In this document: in pieces, positions 49,801-58,732 of the stretch
How positions within the stretch are numbered: position 1 is the first letter of the stretch
Layout: every line of letters begins with the position of its first letter
Assembly: GCA_036873755.1 (NCBI GenBank)
Contig: JAVTVY010018802.1
Location: 1-64,000, forward strand
Reading direction: 5' to 3'
Source of the DNA: Hanleya hanleyi
Taxonomy: Eukaryota > Mollusca > Polyplacophora > Lepidopleurida > Hanleyidae
Length of the DNA: 64,000 nucleotides
Notes under the pieces: model-generated
What the model was told of the DNA's origin: nothing
What the model saw: only the letters and a program-made list of their open reading frames with translations
The model's database searches: none
Position numbers and translations under genes: made by a program

Positions 49801-51349
49801 ATTAGTTTTCCTTTAATTTCCACCTTCAGTTGTGCCTTGGGTATTGTTTTTGTTGTGATTTATTATATTACAACAATGTATAGTCGGTGACAATTATAGC
49901 TCCATGTGAGCTACATGTACATGTAGTGTTTATTGTTTTACCTCGTATGAAACAAGAGTTTAAATGTATAATTTAACATGTATCTTAATTACAGATTCAT
50001 GATGACCATACCCTAATGCTGAAGAGAGTTCATCTGTACATCCTATGGCTTCAAAAATCAGGTCATCTTTATGGCGTCTTTCTCCCGTGAACAATGCAGA
50101 TGTGCCTGAAATGGAACAGTGGAGAAAATCTGATCAACATTCCATCTGATGAATAATTTGACCATCATGGTCATCAGATTAAACAATCCAAGCATGGTCA
50201 TCATTTTGTGTGAAAATGCAGAAATAAACACATCATTATATCATGTAGATCTACTCAGTCACCAAATGGTGTACATATACATGTATGATAATTAAATGCT
50301 TCAGTTCTCATGACAATCTCCATAAATTATTTCTGTTACCTCTGTCTCCAGTTTTTGTGTAAATTTTTGGTTCCGCCTTAGCATGTCCTCGCTTCGCACT
50401 AGAAGAAAATGAAAACAAAATAGCAATTATAGTACATGTGGTTATTTCTCATGTGATCAAATCGTAGCAATCTTTTACACACAGTGAGCCAAATCAATGT
50501 TCTCAACTCTCACATGCAAAATGTCTCAGAGATCATGCTGGCATGCTTTACAGGCTTCCTGGTGCCTGTCTGGTGCCAGACCAGATTACATGTAGCTTCC
50601 CTGATGGGTAATCAAAGTGAATGCAATGATATCTCTGATATGATAAATCGGGGCTTGCTTTTCAACAGGAATCCAGAAATCGGATTCCCGTCAACACTCC
50701 AGCAAAATATATCACAGGAATCCAACAGATTCCCATAAAATCATTAATATAGCCATCTGTAAGGAAATCATAGATTTGGATTCCCGTAGAGTTGGAGAGT
50801 GACAATCTGTTTGGATTCCCATAAATTTTGATGAAAAACAAGGCCTGTAAATAAATTAAAAAAACAATTCTACGGAATAGCCAGAATTCAGTGCAGATTG
50901 AAAATGGCTCCCTTCTGTTTGGCATCCTCTCCCAGGTGCTTTGCGCTATGCTCCAGTTACCCCTGTAGGGGTCTCGCCATTTTTTGCAGGATTCTTGCAG
51001 AAACCAAGAACTGTTCTATCTAACTGTTTTACATTAACGCAAAATGTATATTTATCTTGAAACACACTAAACAGTTATTCAATGCATTTCAAAACGCCAG
51101 TTTCACACAGTTTGAAGGCAGCTTTTTGACAAATTACAGTAAAACTATATATGTTGCAGAAATATATATCGGTGAGTTGTGACTGATATCAATTCGCCCA
51201 GTTAGACGGTTGCCATATTTGTTTACTGTGGCAATAGATGATCCCGGGTCAACTCTGGCACAGTTCGTGAGATCCTGATAGCGCTGAATGGAGAGGCCCG
51301 AAGCAGAACGTAAAGAATGCCTATAGAGCTTGCCTGTTTGGGTGAACAT
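34791..51349 (-). CDS. MMAB: MMAB, mitochondrial cob(I)alamin adenosyltransferase (multi-exon, C-terminal exon missing)
   Basis: The enzyme transfers the adenosyl group of ATP to cob(I)alamin in mitochondria, making the cofactor of methylmalonyl-CoA mutase. Eight minus-strand exons were read: about 51225-51349 (tentative), 50340-50398, 50012-50105, 47806-47863, 45085-45157, 42137-42234, 40776-40840, 34791-34850. From exon 2 onward every junction has GT/AG borders and the phases join without a break. Landmarks are [54 protein letters not shown] and [18 protein letters not shown]. The basic motif RSICRRTER keeps the Arg and Glu residues mutated in human cblB disease. The N-terminus is Arg/Ser-rich and free of acids for about 24 residues, as in mitochondrial presequences. 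The terminal exon (expected after KFLN) was not found. Confidence 0.93.
34925..36975. repeat. 24-bp minisatellite, about 85 copies
   Basis: Unit CATACATTCGACCAATGTTCAG plus two bases, strictly 24 bp through most of the array. The left part (about 35060-35510) is a 150-bp higher-order repeat seen three times (AAGCTACATG at 35191, 35341, 35491). The right part is highly uniform. Because 24 is divisible by three, several frames on both strands stay open for hundreds of codons, including a 673-codon frame of an eight-residue repeat; this is an artefact of the period. Confidence 0.95.
37040..38090. repeat. Diverged tandem mollusc-type repeat ending in GACGGACGGACAG tract
   Basis: Loosely repeated units of about 150 bp share GTGGTGTAAATCT.GAAAAGGCTA, AATCTTGAAGAGATATG.CCTTG-like and GGTCAA..TCA segments, ending with GGACGGACGGACGGACAGAT near 38018-38038. 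A 183-codon frame crossing it has no protein-like features. Confidence 0.55.
38384..39148. repeat. Diverged minisatellite with 38-50 bp units
   Basis: Units built on GATAATACAG.AACCATTCTGAACAAA with variable ends; more uniform copies follow to the right. An SINE-tail fragment interrupts it at 38627-38690. Confidence 0.75.
38627..38690 (+). mobile_element. SINE tail fragment
   Basis: Contains TATAGCTGAAATATTGCTGA and CGTCGTTAAACC followed by a CT-repeat, matching the fragment at 44431-44510 and the 3' tail of the SINE at 45300-45785. This tail is widespread in mollusc genomes. Confidence 0.7.
39149..39360. mobile_element. 212-bp MITE with 17-bp TIR and 6-bp target duplication
   Basis: Ends CAGGCCTCAATTTAAGG and its exact complement. 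TACTGG flanks both sides (39143-39148, 39361-39366) and excision restores a normal minisatellite unit. The interior has several GGTTACC/GGTAACC motifs but no frame. Probably non-autonomous hAT-like, given the CAG...CTG ends. Confidence 0.88.
39367..40690. repeat. 41-bp then 44-bp minisatellite
   Basis: From 39367 to about 39640 the unit is 41 bp (GATAATACTGGAACCTTTCT...). From about 39760 to 40690 it is 44 bp (GGATAATCATACAGGAACCA..., starts 39901 and 39945). The two share ACCATTCTG.ACAAA cores, so the array evolved from one parent unit with an indel. Confidence 0.9.
40776..40840 (-). CDS. MMAB: MMAB exon 7
   Basis: 65 bp between ATTTTCAG and GTAAGG. Encodes [20 protein letters not shown] then R and a split Lys. 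The Arg/Glu cluster corresponds to the ATP/cobalamin site residues altered in human cblB patients (family knowledge). Confidence 0.94.
40841..42136. other. MMAB: MMAB intron, nothing recognised
   Basis: AT-rich intron between exons 6 and 7; no repeat or coding signal seen apart from splice sites. Confidence 0.6.
42137..42234 (-). CDS. MMAB: MMAB exon 6
   Basis: 98 bp between GCTTCAG and GTGAGT. Encodes [20 protein letters not shown] then ILP, matching the ELEQWID and FILP segment of MMAB. The acceptor phase (one base carried in) completes Lys after DSHL. Confidence 0.95.
42326..42370 (-). mobile_element. SINE tail fragment
   Basis: Minus-strand copy of the tail ending in a TCACTCACT run, with GCGACATTAAATCCTATTCA resembling the SINE at 45300-45785. 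Confidence 0.5.
42835..43400. repeat. Tandem AGGTCA-rich repeat, units of about 150-170 bp
   Basis: AAACCTC(G/A)AAATTGGCAAAAAC recurs at 43007, 43176 and 43329. Units include CTAATGCC.CCT.AGACCATGG and GGGTCAAGGTCAATG.GACCTA. Preceded by a GTGA simple repeat at about 42838-42855. Confidence 0.75.
44340..45084 (-). repeat. Tandem array derived from MMAB exon 5 and its splice donor
   Basis: Five diverged copies, spaced roughly 100-130 bp apart except for the outermost, start near 44349, 44641, 44769, 44868 and 44980. Each contains the complement of ACACCTGCCAGCTCAGCCAG or a close variant, and the nearest copies keep the CACCTCAGTGAGT donor. The nearest copy (44980) still reads [12 protein letters not shown]. 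An SINE-tail fragment lies inside at about 44431-44510. Confidence 0.85.
44431..44510 (+). mobile_element. SINE tail fragment
   Basis: CTATATAGCTGAAATATTGC followed by GCGATGTTAA and a TCTC-rich run; same family as 38627-38690. Confidence 0.7.
45085..45157 (-). CDS. MMAB: MMAB exon 5
   Basis: 73 bp between GTTCCAG and GTGAGT. Encodes [20 protein letters not shown] then DSHL, nearly identical in pattern to vertebrate MMAB. The 3' half of this exon and its donor are repeated about five times in the following intron. Confidence 0.95.
45300..45785 (-). mobile_element. tRNA-derived SINE
   Basis: On the minus strand the head begins near 45785 with GTGGTTGTGGTCTAGTGG, an A-box-like TGGTCTAGTGG, followed about 35 bp later by a B-box-like GGGATCGATCC (about 45716-45726), the internal pol III promoter of a tRNA-like head. 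The 3' end near 45300-45350 has GAAATAGTGTTGAAATCGAT and a TCACTCACTCAC run, a diverged form of the tail at 38627 and 44431. It lies in MMAB intron 4. Confidence 0.72.
45820..46814. mobile_element. 995-bp hAT-like element with BED-type finger gene
   Basis: Perfect 13-bp inverted ends CAGTGATGTAAGT, matching the hAT end style CAGxG. ATACAT flanks both sides (45814-45819 and 46815-46820), a 6-bp target duplication. It carries one frame (next entry) but no hAT catalytic core, so it should depend on a partner for movement. Confidence 0.85.
45976..46401 (-). CDS. BED/C2H2-like zinc-finger protein inside the hAT-like element
   Basis: 141 residues. The middle reads [20 protein letters not shown] and then a finger with C-T-I-C and, 19 residues on, HAKPAKH (C-x2-C...H-x5-H), the arrangement of the N-terminal fingers of hAT transposases and related single-finger proteins. 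After it come about 60 residues without recognisable motifs. It may be the DNA-binding head of a deleted transposase. The upstream side is relatively CpG-rich, so it could be expressed. Confidence 0.6.
   Translation of the reverse strand: MKIEVKIMSVLHRSADIDVNEVDKSIKNKFRWSWLEDKDCHGDHLSDYIRKLNLPGLAECTICNDRVRYGSSGKKSLQAHAKPAKHLSRRKNKLSNQTLPVLFTATKSIQESLNKFTEINFQNKFAYFRIRMRVYYETGFA
46871..47445. mobile_element. 575-bp hAT-like non-autonomous element
   Basis: Ends CAGGGGTCGGAAT and (complement) CAGGGTATGAGAT, with ACTTA on both sides (46866-46870, 47446-47450). CCTGCTAT appears just inside both ends in inverted orientation. No coding content. Confidence 0.65.
47806..47863 (-). CDS. MMAB: MMAB exon 4
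   Basis: 58 bp between TTGTGCAG and GTGAGT. Encodes [19 protein letters not shown], the linker helix before IQCxLQDVGS. Ends on a codon boundary. Confidence 0.88.
48240..49484. mobile_element. 1245-bp hAT-like non-autonomous element
   Basis: Inverted ends CAGGGGTCGAAAT / CAGCGGTCGAAAT (12 of 13 matching) and TCATT on both sides (48235-48239, 49485-49489). Subterminal ACTTGTC/GACAGGT motifs repeat in both orientations near both ends and may bind transposase. Short internal frames such as 48345-48542 (minus) and 49217-49420 (plus) have no recognisable family. Confidence 0.75.
49490..50011. other. MMAB: MMAB intron 3 remainder, nothing recognised
   Basis: AT-rich sequence between the hAT-like element and exon 3 with no other feature seen. 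Confidence 0.55.
50012..50105 (-). CDS. MMAB: MMAB exon 3
   Basis: 94 bp, acceptor TTTCAG and donor TTAGG|GTATGG. Encodes [15 protein letters not shown] and [15 protein letters not shown], matching the family signature GTTDEL. It ends two bases into a Gly codon completed by exon 4. Confidence 0.93.
50340..50398 (-). CDS. MMAB: MMAB exon 2
   Basis: 59 bp after a pyrimidine-rich CTTCTAG acceptor; encodes [12 protein letters not shown], the conserved nucleotide-binding N-terminus of PduO-type adenosyltransferases. The donor GACAGAG|GTAACA leaves one base that completes Gly with exon 3. Confidence 0.9.
50399..51224. other. MMAB: MMAB intron 1 (tentative)
   Basis: About 0.8 kb; GGATTCCC(G/A)T occurs several times between 50670 and 50825 in what looks like a short degenerate repeat. 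No coding signal. Confidence 0.5.
51225..51349 (-). CDS. MMAB: MMAB exon 1 (tentative): mitochondrial presequence
   Basis: Starts [20 protein letters not shown], basic and hydroxylated like a mitochondrial targeting peptide. A donor ACA|GTAAAC ends it at 51225 in phase 0. This joins exon 2 in frame only if exon 2 begins at an AAG|CGAGG acceptor (about 50391) rather than the first TAG (50398), so either the acceptor or this exon needs transcript support. Confidence 0.5.
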
Positions 51350-51450
51350 GTAGTGATGGGCGGTATACGAATTTTGAAGAAAAAAAAATTCTAAACAGTA
51401 TAAATTATATACACCCCAATTAAGGGGTATCAGACGAAATGGTCAGAATC
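51350..51450 (-). promoter_or_regulatory. MMAB: MMAB promoter candidate
   Basis: Minus-strand TATATAATTTATAC at about 51400 lies some 50 bp upstream of the proposed first ATG. The DIRS-derived module begins at about 51480, so the host promoter would be squeezed against mobile DNA. Weak evidence, as TATA-like sequence is common in AT-rich DNA. Confidence 0.3.
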
Positions 51451-51487
51451 ACCCCCAATGGCTACATTTCTCGGACCTGCTGAAAAT

Positions 51488-51830
51488 GAAACATTTAAAA
51501 ACAATGTTGGTGTTTGTTATCAAATCAAACCTGCTATCACTTTAGTGCCAATATTCCTCCATTTGGAGATCTCCTGCAAAGAAATTATCTCCCCTGATCG
51601 TCTCGTCGATCGTCCGCTAGGTGGCGTGCTCTCCGCGCATGCCCTTCCTCTTTTTCCCATGCTGTGCAAGACCTGTTTTGTGTCAAGGCCGTGCAAAGAG
51701 GGGAGGATGGGTTGGGCAAATCAACGTTGATAGCAGGTTTGATTTGATAACAAACACCAACATTGTTTTTAAATGTTTCATGTTTGTGTCTCAAATCTCA
51801 ACCTGCTATCACTTTAGTGCCAGACTCCCA
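51488..51830. repeat. Terminal module with hairpin, left of copy A
   Basis: Contains two arms about 55-60 bp long in inverted orientation (about 51489-51545 and 51722-51785) around a loop of about 180 bp, followed by CAACCTGCTATCACTTTAG, a third partial arm in the first orientation. Same module as 57303-57650. Confidence 0.8.
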
Positions 51831-52399
51831 ACAGAGGAGGTTGGGTAGCCGGTCTTGTGACTTGCTTTTTGGGTTGAGCGGAGCACGTCTTGTTCTGATT
51901 TTAAAATCTAGTATGCCTAGTAATATCCAGATAATTCCCGTGTCGTATAGAGGCGTAGGGAGTTCAAGGAATTACAAGTAATACGGCGAGAGGTGGACTC
52001 TGTTCCTACCCTTTGCTCGTATACTTGGCTAGATAATCAGATGCCATCGTGATGTCTTGAAGTCCCTTCGTCTCCGACATGGTCTGTCTTCTATGCTTGC
52101 GGAATTGTCGGGATCTTGCTTGCTTGAGCGGCGCCCCCCCTTTTTTGATAGGAGTAGTGGACTATGCACTGGGTTGTAGCAGTAGGTCCAGCATAGTCAT
52201 CCTATCTATCTGTACAGACATGTCTGTAGATAGAAGCCAGCAGGAGTTGAATTGATCGTCCAAGCGCAGGTGTCAACAATATCGTTCAACGATAAGTTTT
52301 CCCCAAAGTGGCCCGGACGTCACACTGGCTCTAGTCTTGTGAGACGATGTCTCCATAAAGGAGGAGGAGCGTCGATGGCGAGTTGGTTAACCCAGTCGG

Positions 52400-53071
52400 C
52401 AGTCTTCTTCAACCCAAACGGTGATCATGAACTAGTGATGTCAGCCGATGGGTCTGTTTATAAGTGATGAGAGAAGAAGACAGCTGGAGCTCCTTGTCGG
52501 TTCTGTAAAGGAGTGCCACAGGGCTCTGACTGGATATAAAAACCTATTCTCCTCCAGCAGGCCGACGAAATCTGTCAGTGCTGGAATCTGGTACAGTCTT
52601 TGGACGCCTGGTCCCTGACGTGTGGAATCGTTCTTGATGACGAAATCCGGGATCGGATGAAAAGATCTGGTTGACCAGTCTGTCATCCATGTCAGGGAAC
52701 TGAGTTCCACTGCGTAAAGCTCTGATTGTGGAGTGAAGGCTGTCAGGGAGCTGTCTTGTAGGACAGGGCCTAGACTACAGTTGACTGTACTGGCTCGAGT
52801 GGTGGGCGCAAGAATGCCCTAGTACCACATCTAGGTCCCCTTGGGTGATAGTTGGCGTGTTCGGCGAGACTGTAAGGCGAAGACCATGGAAAGCCGAAAT
52901 ACTGGAATCTTGTCGATTCCGGAGGTCAACTTGACAACCCTGGATGATGCTGAGTGATACCCCTGTGTACTGCTTGGCTGAGATTCCCTGTCCTGATACA
53001 GATGCAGGAGGAAAAACAGCTGTTGCTGGAACAGAAACAGTGTTGGCCACAGGTCCTCTACTATAGTACAT
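52400..53071 (-). pseudogene. Copy A tyrosine recombinase remnant
   Basis: Minus-strand pieces read GDLDVVLGHSCAHHSSQ and, further on, PDFVIKNDSTRQG, QIPALTDFVG and YPVRALWHSF. The last corresponds to the CPVRAL motif common in DIRS tyrosine recombinases, with the Cys replaced. Several frames are needed, so it is inactive. Confidence 0.6.
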
Positions 53072-53275
53072 TCTCCGGGCTTGATGCGACTGTACAGTAA
53101 ATAGTAGCTTGCTGCTGTCATTGTCTGTACAATTGGTCCTGGAGAAAAAACCCTGGTCTGCAAAGGAATTCTGGATCGTTAGCAGACGTGGGGGTTCGGC
53201 CGTTGCGGGTCCCGGTGCCTCCGTAGAAAAAGTGATCTTCCGGTTGTAGTACCCTGTAGGACTTGGAGGAAGCTG

Positions 53276-54500
53276 TCAGCGGTAACCCTGAAGTGATGTG
53301 AAACACATGGTGTTGTGACATGGTACTGCTGATACTGTGCTCCTAGGACCAGTGCTGATGTTTCTAGAAACAGTGACTGGGATCTTGCTCCCCCCCAAAC
53401 TTGACGCAGCTGACGACCGTACTGAAACGTTCGTAATCAATGCTAATGTGTTGTGCAACCGCAACCGCAACCTCCAAGGGGGGATTGCCCTCTTAGCGCA
53501 GATATCCCTAAGGAAGATGATGCGTTGCTTGTCTGTCGTGGTATCCATGTGCCGACTATCTGTTGCTGGACTAATGGACCCCTCCAAGCTGTGAAGTCCG
53601 CATCGGTGAATGTGAACTTCTCTGTGCTCGGTTGAAACTGGATCCGGCATCGCCACACTGGAAGGGGGTGAAGATGTTCCGGGACGAGCATCCTTAGATT
53701 GCTTGTTCTTGCCCTCAGGTACAGTTGTAGTTGAGAAACTGTAATGAGGAGTACCTGGAGCTAGCCAAAACTGTGCTAGCTCCCGGGTGAGTAGTACACT
53801 GTACTTCCATCCAACGGACCTCTGGGTAATGGCGTTGATGGTCTGGTTCCAGGTGCAGGTTCCATATGCCGGAAAACTGCTTGACGCTTGAATGTAGCCA
53901 TTCTACATAATCCGTGGGGTCCCTGGAAACATCCCTGGACCGTCGTGATCATCGAGGAGAAACTCGAAAAACGCCCTCTGGAACGCCGAAAGTAAATGCA
54001 ACCGGGAGTCGGAGTCCAACTCCTGTCGAATATACTCAGTAGGTGTCCGGCTCCGTCGCCTGGTCCGGTCTCTACTGTCATCCTGCTAGATGCTGGAGTC
54101 CCAAGTCTGTTCCGGAGTCCGAATTTGCATTCCGGATTAGAGATGACTTGATCCCCGTGTCCTATTCCAGTGTCCGGGTCCGTGTTGACTTGGACTTGGA
54201 AGGAACCTCAGTCTGAAACTAGGCTTGCCCACTGTAGACTGGATGTCTCGCTCCCAAAGAAACGGGTTAAGTCGAGCCCGACTAACCGTTTTCTCCGAGA
54301 TTAGATTCCCTTGATCACGATCTCGGGTGTAGATGGAGTCCGAGATTATCCGATGAAGAGTAGGATCCGGCTCTAGAAGACTGAGGATGATCGTCAGATG
54401 AAGTGTCGGGACTTGGAGTAGACCTCACGTAAGGACTGACTTCTTCGACGAAAACTTGACACAGAGTGACGCTGATCTTCTATATCATCAGGGTCGGCCG
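53276..54500 (-). pseudogene. Copy A RT/RNase H remnant
   Basis: Fragments include MITTVQGCFQGPHGLC (connection region after the RT palm in DIRS elements), FTDADFTAW (RNase H TDA motif) and QRIIFLRDICAKRAI. They occur in different frames. No YxDD motif could be found. Confidence 0.55.
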
Positions 54501-54916
54501 TCTACAATCAGGTGAGTAAAGACTCGAAGCTTGGGAAGGATGAAAGGATGACTAGTGGTTTGAAGGTGAGGCTGAGAACCATCAATTCCGACTAACGAGG
54601 TTGCCCCTGCCCCGGTCGGAAGATTCCCTCTTTACCTTGGAACTGTCCTTTCTTGTAAGGGCGAACACTACTCTGAGCATCTAGCTTGGGTTGCCCGAGT
54701 TCTGACAGGAAAACCGTCCGTGGCGACCTCCTCTGTTAGAATTTGCCTTTACCTTGTCTTTACCGGAAAGGCGTTGTGTCAGTGCCCCGATCATCCGTGA
54801 TGTCTTTGTCATCATTGACGATGGCCATGGCAGTCGGAAATAGCTCTGTCGAGTGGGTAACTTGACGCCAGTAGTTGTTGAGGTAGCTCTGTGTTGACGG
54901 AGTCCAAACCCTGACG

Positions 54917-55849
54917 TCAATCGGTATATGAAGTAACACTATGTTGGGTTACCATCATGTTCTGTACCACACAAACTTGTCTTGCTTGAAGTCCAACTGT
55001 CGGTGCCTTGGTACATCCCAGAAGTGCGTCTAAAACCCGGTCCAACTTCGGAGACTTGAAAGGTAAATGATCGCCATACAGGACGAAGGTCTTGTAAGGT
55101 CGGTCCGGCGAAGGAACCACTGCCACGGTAGGGAGCTGTGTTGCCGGAAGATGACTGTATTTCTTGACCAGGCTTGCCTTAGCAGGTACTCCAGAAGTAG
55201 AAGCCTGGTCTTTGGATCCAGATCCGGAAAGGCGATCCACGGGTCCCTGTTCATCTCTGGGCTTCCGTTTATCCCGATGCTCCGGACTACGGTGATGGTC
55301 GATAGATGTCCGTTCCTCGCCGTCCGTGTGCCGTGCGTGTTGACGGGAACCCGGGGAACGGCTTCTATCTCGTCGGGTGTAAGGTCGCTCTGGAGTACGG
55401 TCTCTATGGTAATAACTCCGGTAGTTTGGACTAGGTGAAGGGCTCCGACGTCTAGGACGGTCTCTCTCCCGATGACGGCGTTCAGGATAGAAATCTCGGC
55501 ATTGTAACGGTGTACGACTCCGTCTACGAGATCTGCTTGCCGTTGTATCGGGTTGCGGTTCCGTTGTACGGGTCCGAGTTGTATCAGAGGCCGGCTCACG
55601 GCGCTCTGGATGAGTCCGTTCCTCATAGGTCCGTGTCTTCTTAGATGTGGACTCCCGGTAATCTGGATAAGTCCGTTCTCCACGAGTCCGTGACCTCTCA
55701 GATGTAGACTCTCGGCGTACTGGATAGGTCCGTGTCGTCTCCCGCTCCTGGGTACGGCTCTGAACTGTAGCTCCGTCCCGAGGTGCTCTGGTGTTGAAGT
55801 CCCGGCGCTCTGAATAGGGCCGTGACTTCTCGGAATCCCGGTGCTCCAA
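54917..55849 (-). CDS. Copy A Arg/Ser-rich Gag-like protein
   Basis: 310-residue frame, rich in RRES, RSRT and RSRSPGS repeats up to about residue 190, then a charged linker and a non-repetitive C-terminus (SPKLDRVLDALLGCTKAP). It resembles the RS-rich part of the Gag-like protein of the DIRS element at 1606-3711 in composition. Upstream sequence to about 57340 carries more Arg/Ser repeats in shifted frames, so this is the surviving part of a longer protein. A long same-strand frame at 55030-55887 is a shadow. Confidence 0.6.
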   Translation of the reverse strand: MEHRDSEKSRPYSERRDFNTRAPRDGATVQSRTQERETTRTYPVRRESTSERSRTRGERTYPDYRESTSKKTRTYEERTHPERREPASDTTRTRTTEPQPDTTASRSRRRSRTPLQCRDFYPERRHRERDRPRRRSPSPSPNYRSYYHRDRTPERPYTRRDRSRSPGSRQHARHTDGEERTSIDHHRSPEHRDKRKPRDEQGPVDRLSGSGSKDQASTSGVPAKASLVKKYSHLPATQLPTVAVVPSPDRPYKTFVLYGDHLPFKSPKLDRVLDALLGCTKAPTVGLQARQVCVVQNMMVTQHSVTSYTD

Positions 55850-56104
55850 GTAGGACCGTGGCTTGTCAGACTCTCGGTGTTCCGCATACGGCCGTGACTT
55901 CTCGGAGCTGTGGTCTCGGCGAGCTGTATAAGGCCATACTGTGCTGGTGCCGGGGTCCCGCTCTGGCGATGGAGTCCGTGGTCTTGGCTTCCGGACTGCC
56001 TTCTTCGCCGTGCCAGTCTGTGCCTCCGGGGTACGGCTCTTGGACGGGCCCCTGTCAGAAGACTTTCTTCCTTGGGTCGTGGAGACTTGGATGAACGGGA
56101 GCTG

Positions 56105-57340
56105 TTATCCGAGGACTCTCCCTGACTTCTCCCATGAAGCCAAACTTGACTTGACTTTAATCTTCAGAGAAAGTTTCGGCCTTCGGGAATGCGGCTTGAA
56201 TCCACCGCTGTACCACCGAAAATCTGGCGTAGACGAATAAAACTGAAATCCCGGTATCGTTGTGATGAACGGCTGTGTTCCCGGGATCTTCATGCTGTAG
56301 TACGGTTCCGAGCTGTCTCCCGAACCGTGGTGTAGCATTCTGGCTAAGCCCGTCCTAAGTAATCCGTACTGTGTAAGTCCGTGACTTCTATGTGCGGTTC
56401 CACGGTGCTCTGGATAAGTCCGTTCCCAATAGGTCCGTGATTTGCTTGCGCCGGGGTACGACTTCGAACTCTGGATCTGTCCATGTTATGGCCCAGAAGG
56501 TTCACCAGTAGCCGGGTCCGTGCATCGGTATCGGAGTATCGTGCATCGGTATCAGAGTACCGTCGATCTGTATAGTCTTGAATTCTCACGGTACCCCGGT
56601 AGTCCCTGTAGGCTCTTGGCTTGACGGGGTCTCGGAGTTCTGCATTGGGCCGTGATTTCTCAGAGCCATGGTCCCGTATGCTGATCTAAAGTCCGTGACC
56701 TCTTAGATGTGGACTCCCGGTGAGACGTAGACTCTCGGCGTACTGGATAAGTCCGTTCTTCATAGGTCCGTGTCGTTCCCTGTCTGGGGTGTCGAGGTCC
56801 CGTTCCGGCGATCGAATCCGTCTCTTAGACTTCCCTTGGTAGTCCCGGTCTGTGCTCCGGACTGTAGACTTGTCCACCGTTCCAGCCTGTAGCTCCAGGG
56901 TACGGCTCTTTGCCGGGTCCCGGCTCTTCACCAGGTCCCGGCTAGAAGACTTGTCTTTCTTGAGTTGCGGAGACTTGGATGAACGGGAACTGTTATCCGA
57001 GGTCTGCCCAGATCCGTGGTTGTAACGGCTCCGGTATAGAGTCCGTGACAGCATCTTCTCCGATGAACTTGAACTAGACCGTGTCTTGAGTCTGTAACTT
57101 GTTCATCGTCTTGAAATGTAGCTCCAGGGTACTGCTCTTCGCCGGTTCCCGGCTAGTAGACGTGTCCCTCTCAAAGACCTGTTTTCTTGCCGTCTTGCTG
57201 GCGAACTTGAACTGGACCGTGGAGCCGTGTATCTTGTATCCGTGAAGGGTCTGTTCTGTTTCACGGGACTGTTGTGAAGATTCCACTGGCGCTGGTAGGA
57301 AAATTAAACATTTATAAATAATGTTGGTGTTTGTTACCAA
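56105..57340 (-). pseudogene. Copy A Gag-like N-terminal remains
   Basis: Minus-strand fragments at 56344-56589, 56686-57054 and 57074-57340 contain RDPAKSRT, RRIRSPERD and similar Arg/Ser-rich runs in varying frames, separated by stops. They continue the repeat style of the frame at 54917-55849. Confidence 0.5.
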
Positions 57341-57650
57341 ATCAAACCTGTTATCACTTTAATGCCAATATCCTCCATTTGGAGATCTTCTGCAAACAAA
57401 ATTATCTCCCTTGATCGCTGCGTCGATCGTCCGCCAGGTGGCGTGCACTCCGCGCATGTCCATCACTCTTTTTCCCATGTTGAGCAAGACCTGTTTTGAG
57501 TCAAGGCCGAGCAAAGAGGGGAGGATGGGTTGGGCAAATCAACGTTGATAACAGGTTTGATTTGGTAACAAACACCAACATTATTTATAAATGTTTAATG
57601 TTTGTGTCCCAAATCTTCACCTGTTATCACTTTAATGCCAGACTCCCAAC
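57303..57650. repeat. Terminal module with hairpin between copies A and B
   Basis: Arms at about 57308-57358 and 57541-57597 are inverted complements (AATGTTGGTGTTTGTTACCA and complement), the loop holds TCGATCGTCCGCCAGGTGGC, and TTCACCTGTTATCACTTTAA follows as a third, diverged arm. Confidence 0.82.
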
Positions 57651-58319
57651 AGAGGAGGTTGGGTAGCCGGCCTTGTGACTTGCTTTTGGATTAAGCGGAG
57701 CACGCCTTGTTCTGATTTTGTAAATCTAATATGCTTAATAATATCCTGATAATTCCCGTGTCGTATAGAAGCGTAGGGAGCTCAAGGTATTACAAGTAAT
57801 GCGGCGAGAGGTGGACTCTGTTCCATCGTTTGCTCGCATACTTAGCTAGATAATCAGATGCCATCGTGATGTCTTGAAGTCCCTTTGTCTCTGGCATGGT
57901 ATGTCTTCTATACTTACCGAATTGTCGGGATCTTGCTTGCTTGATCGGTGCCCCCCCTTTTTTTGATAGGAGTGGTAGACTATACCCTAGGTTGTAGCTA
58001 TAGGTCCAGTGTAGTCATCCTATCTGTCTGTACAGGCATGTCTGAAGATAGCAATCAGTATGAGTTGAATTGATCGTCCAAGCGCAGGTGTCAACAGTAT
58101 CGTTAAACGATAAGTTTTCCCCAAAGTGGCCCGGACGTCACACTGGCTCATCTTGTGAGACGATGTCTCCATAAAGGAGAAGGAGCGTTGATGGCGAGTT
58201 GGTTAACCCAGTCGGCAGTCTTCTTCAACCCAGACGGTGATCATGGACTAGTGATGTCCGCTGATGGGTCTGTTAGAAGTGATGAGAGAGGAAGACAGCT
58301 GGAACCTCTTGTCGGTTCT

Positions 58320-58732
58320 ATAAAGAGTGCTCTAGGCCTCTGACTGGTTTTTTACCTCTGACTGGATATAAAAAACCTCTTCTCCTCCAGCAGGTACACG
58401 AAACCTGTTAGCGCTGGAATCTGGTACAGTCTTTGGATGTATGGTCCCCGACGTGTGGAATCGTTCTAAATGACGAAATCCGGGATGGGATGAAAGGATC
58501 TGGTTGACCAGTCTGTCATCCCTGTCAAGGAACTAGGTTCTACTGCGCAATGCTCTGATTGCGTAGTGAAGACTGTCATGGATCTGTCTTGCAGGACAGG
58601 ATCTTGACTGTAGTTGGTAGAACTGGTTGAATGGCAGGCGCAAGAATGCCCTAGTACCACATCCAGGTTACCTTGGGTGGTAACTGATGTGTTCGGCGAG
58701 ACTGTGAGGTGAAGACCCTGGAAAGCCGACAT
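58320..58732 (-). pseudogene. Copy B tyrosine recombinase remnant
   Basis: Minus-strand frame 58466-58732 contains GNLDVVLGHSCACHS and ends DWSTRSFHPIPDFVI, parallel to copy A; the CPVRAL-equivalent region (about 58325-58400) is further disrupted by a local duplication of CCTCTGACTGG. Confidence 0.55.

Larger units (their letters stand above)
51450..57300 (-). mobile_element. DIRS-like element family 2, copy A (decayed)
   Basis: A unit of about 5.83 kb that repeats at 57300-63200 (for example GCGTAGGGAG at about 51951 and 57772). On the minus strand the order is Arg/Ser-rich Gag-like protein, RT/RNase H remains, tyrosine recombinase remains. Frames in the enzymatic part are broken by shifts and stops. 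It is CpG-richer than the surroundings. Confidence 0.8.

Noticed and set aside
55030..55887. 285-codon minus-strand frame overlapping the copy A Gag-like frame
   Set aside because: Same reason; it is a shifted reading of the RS-coding repeats.
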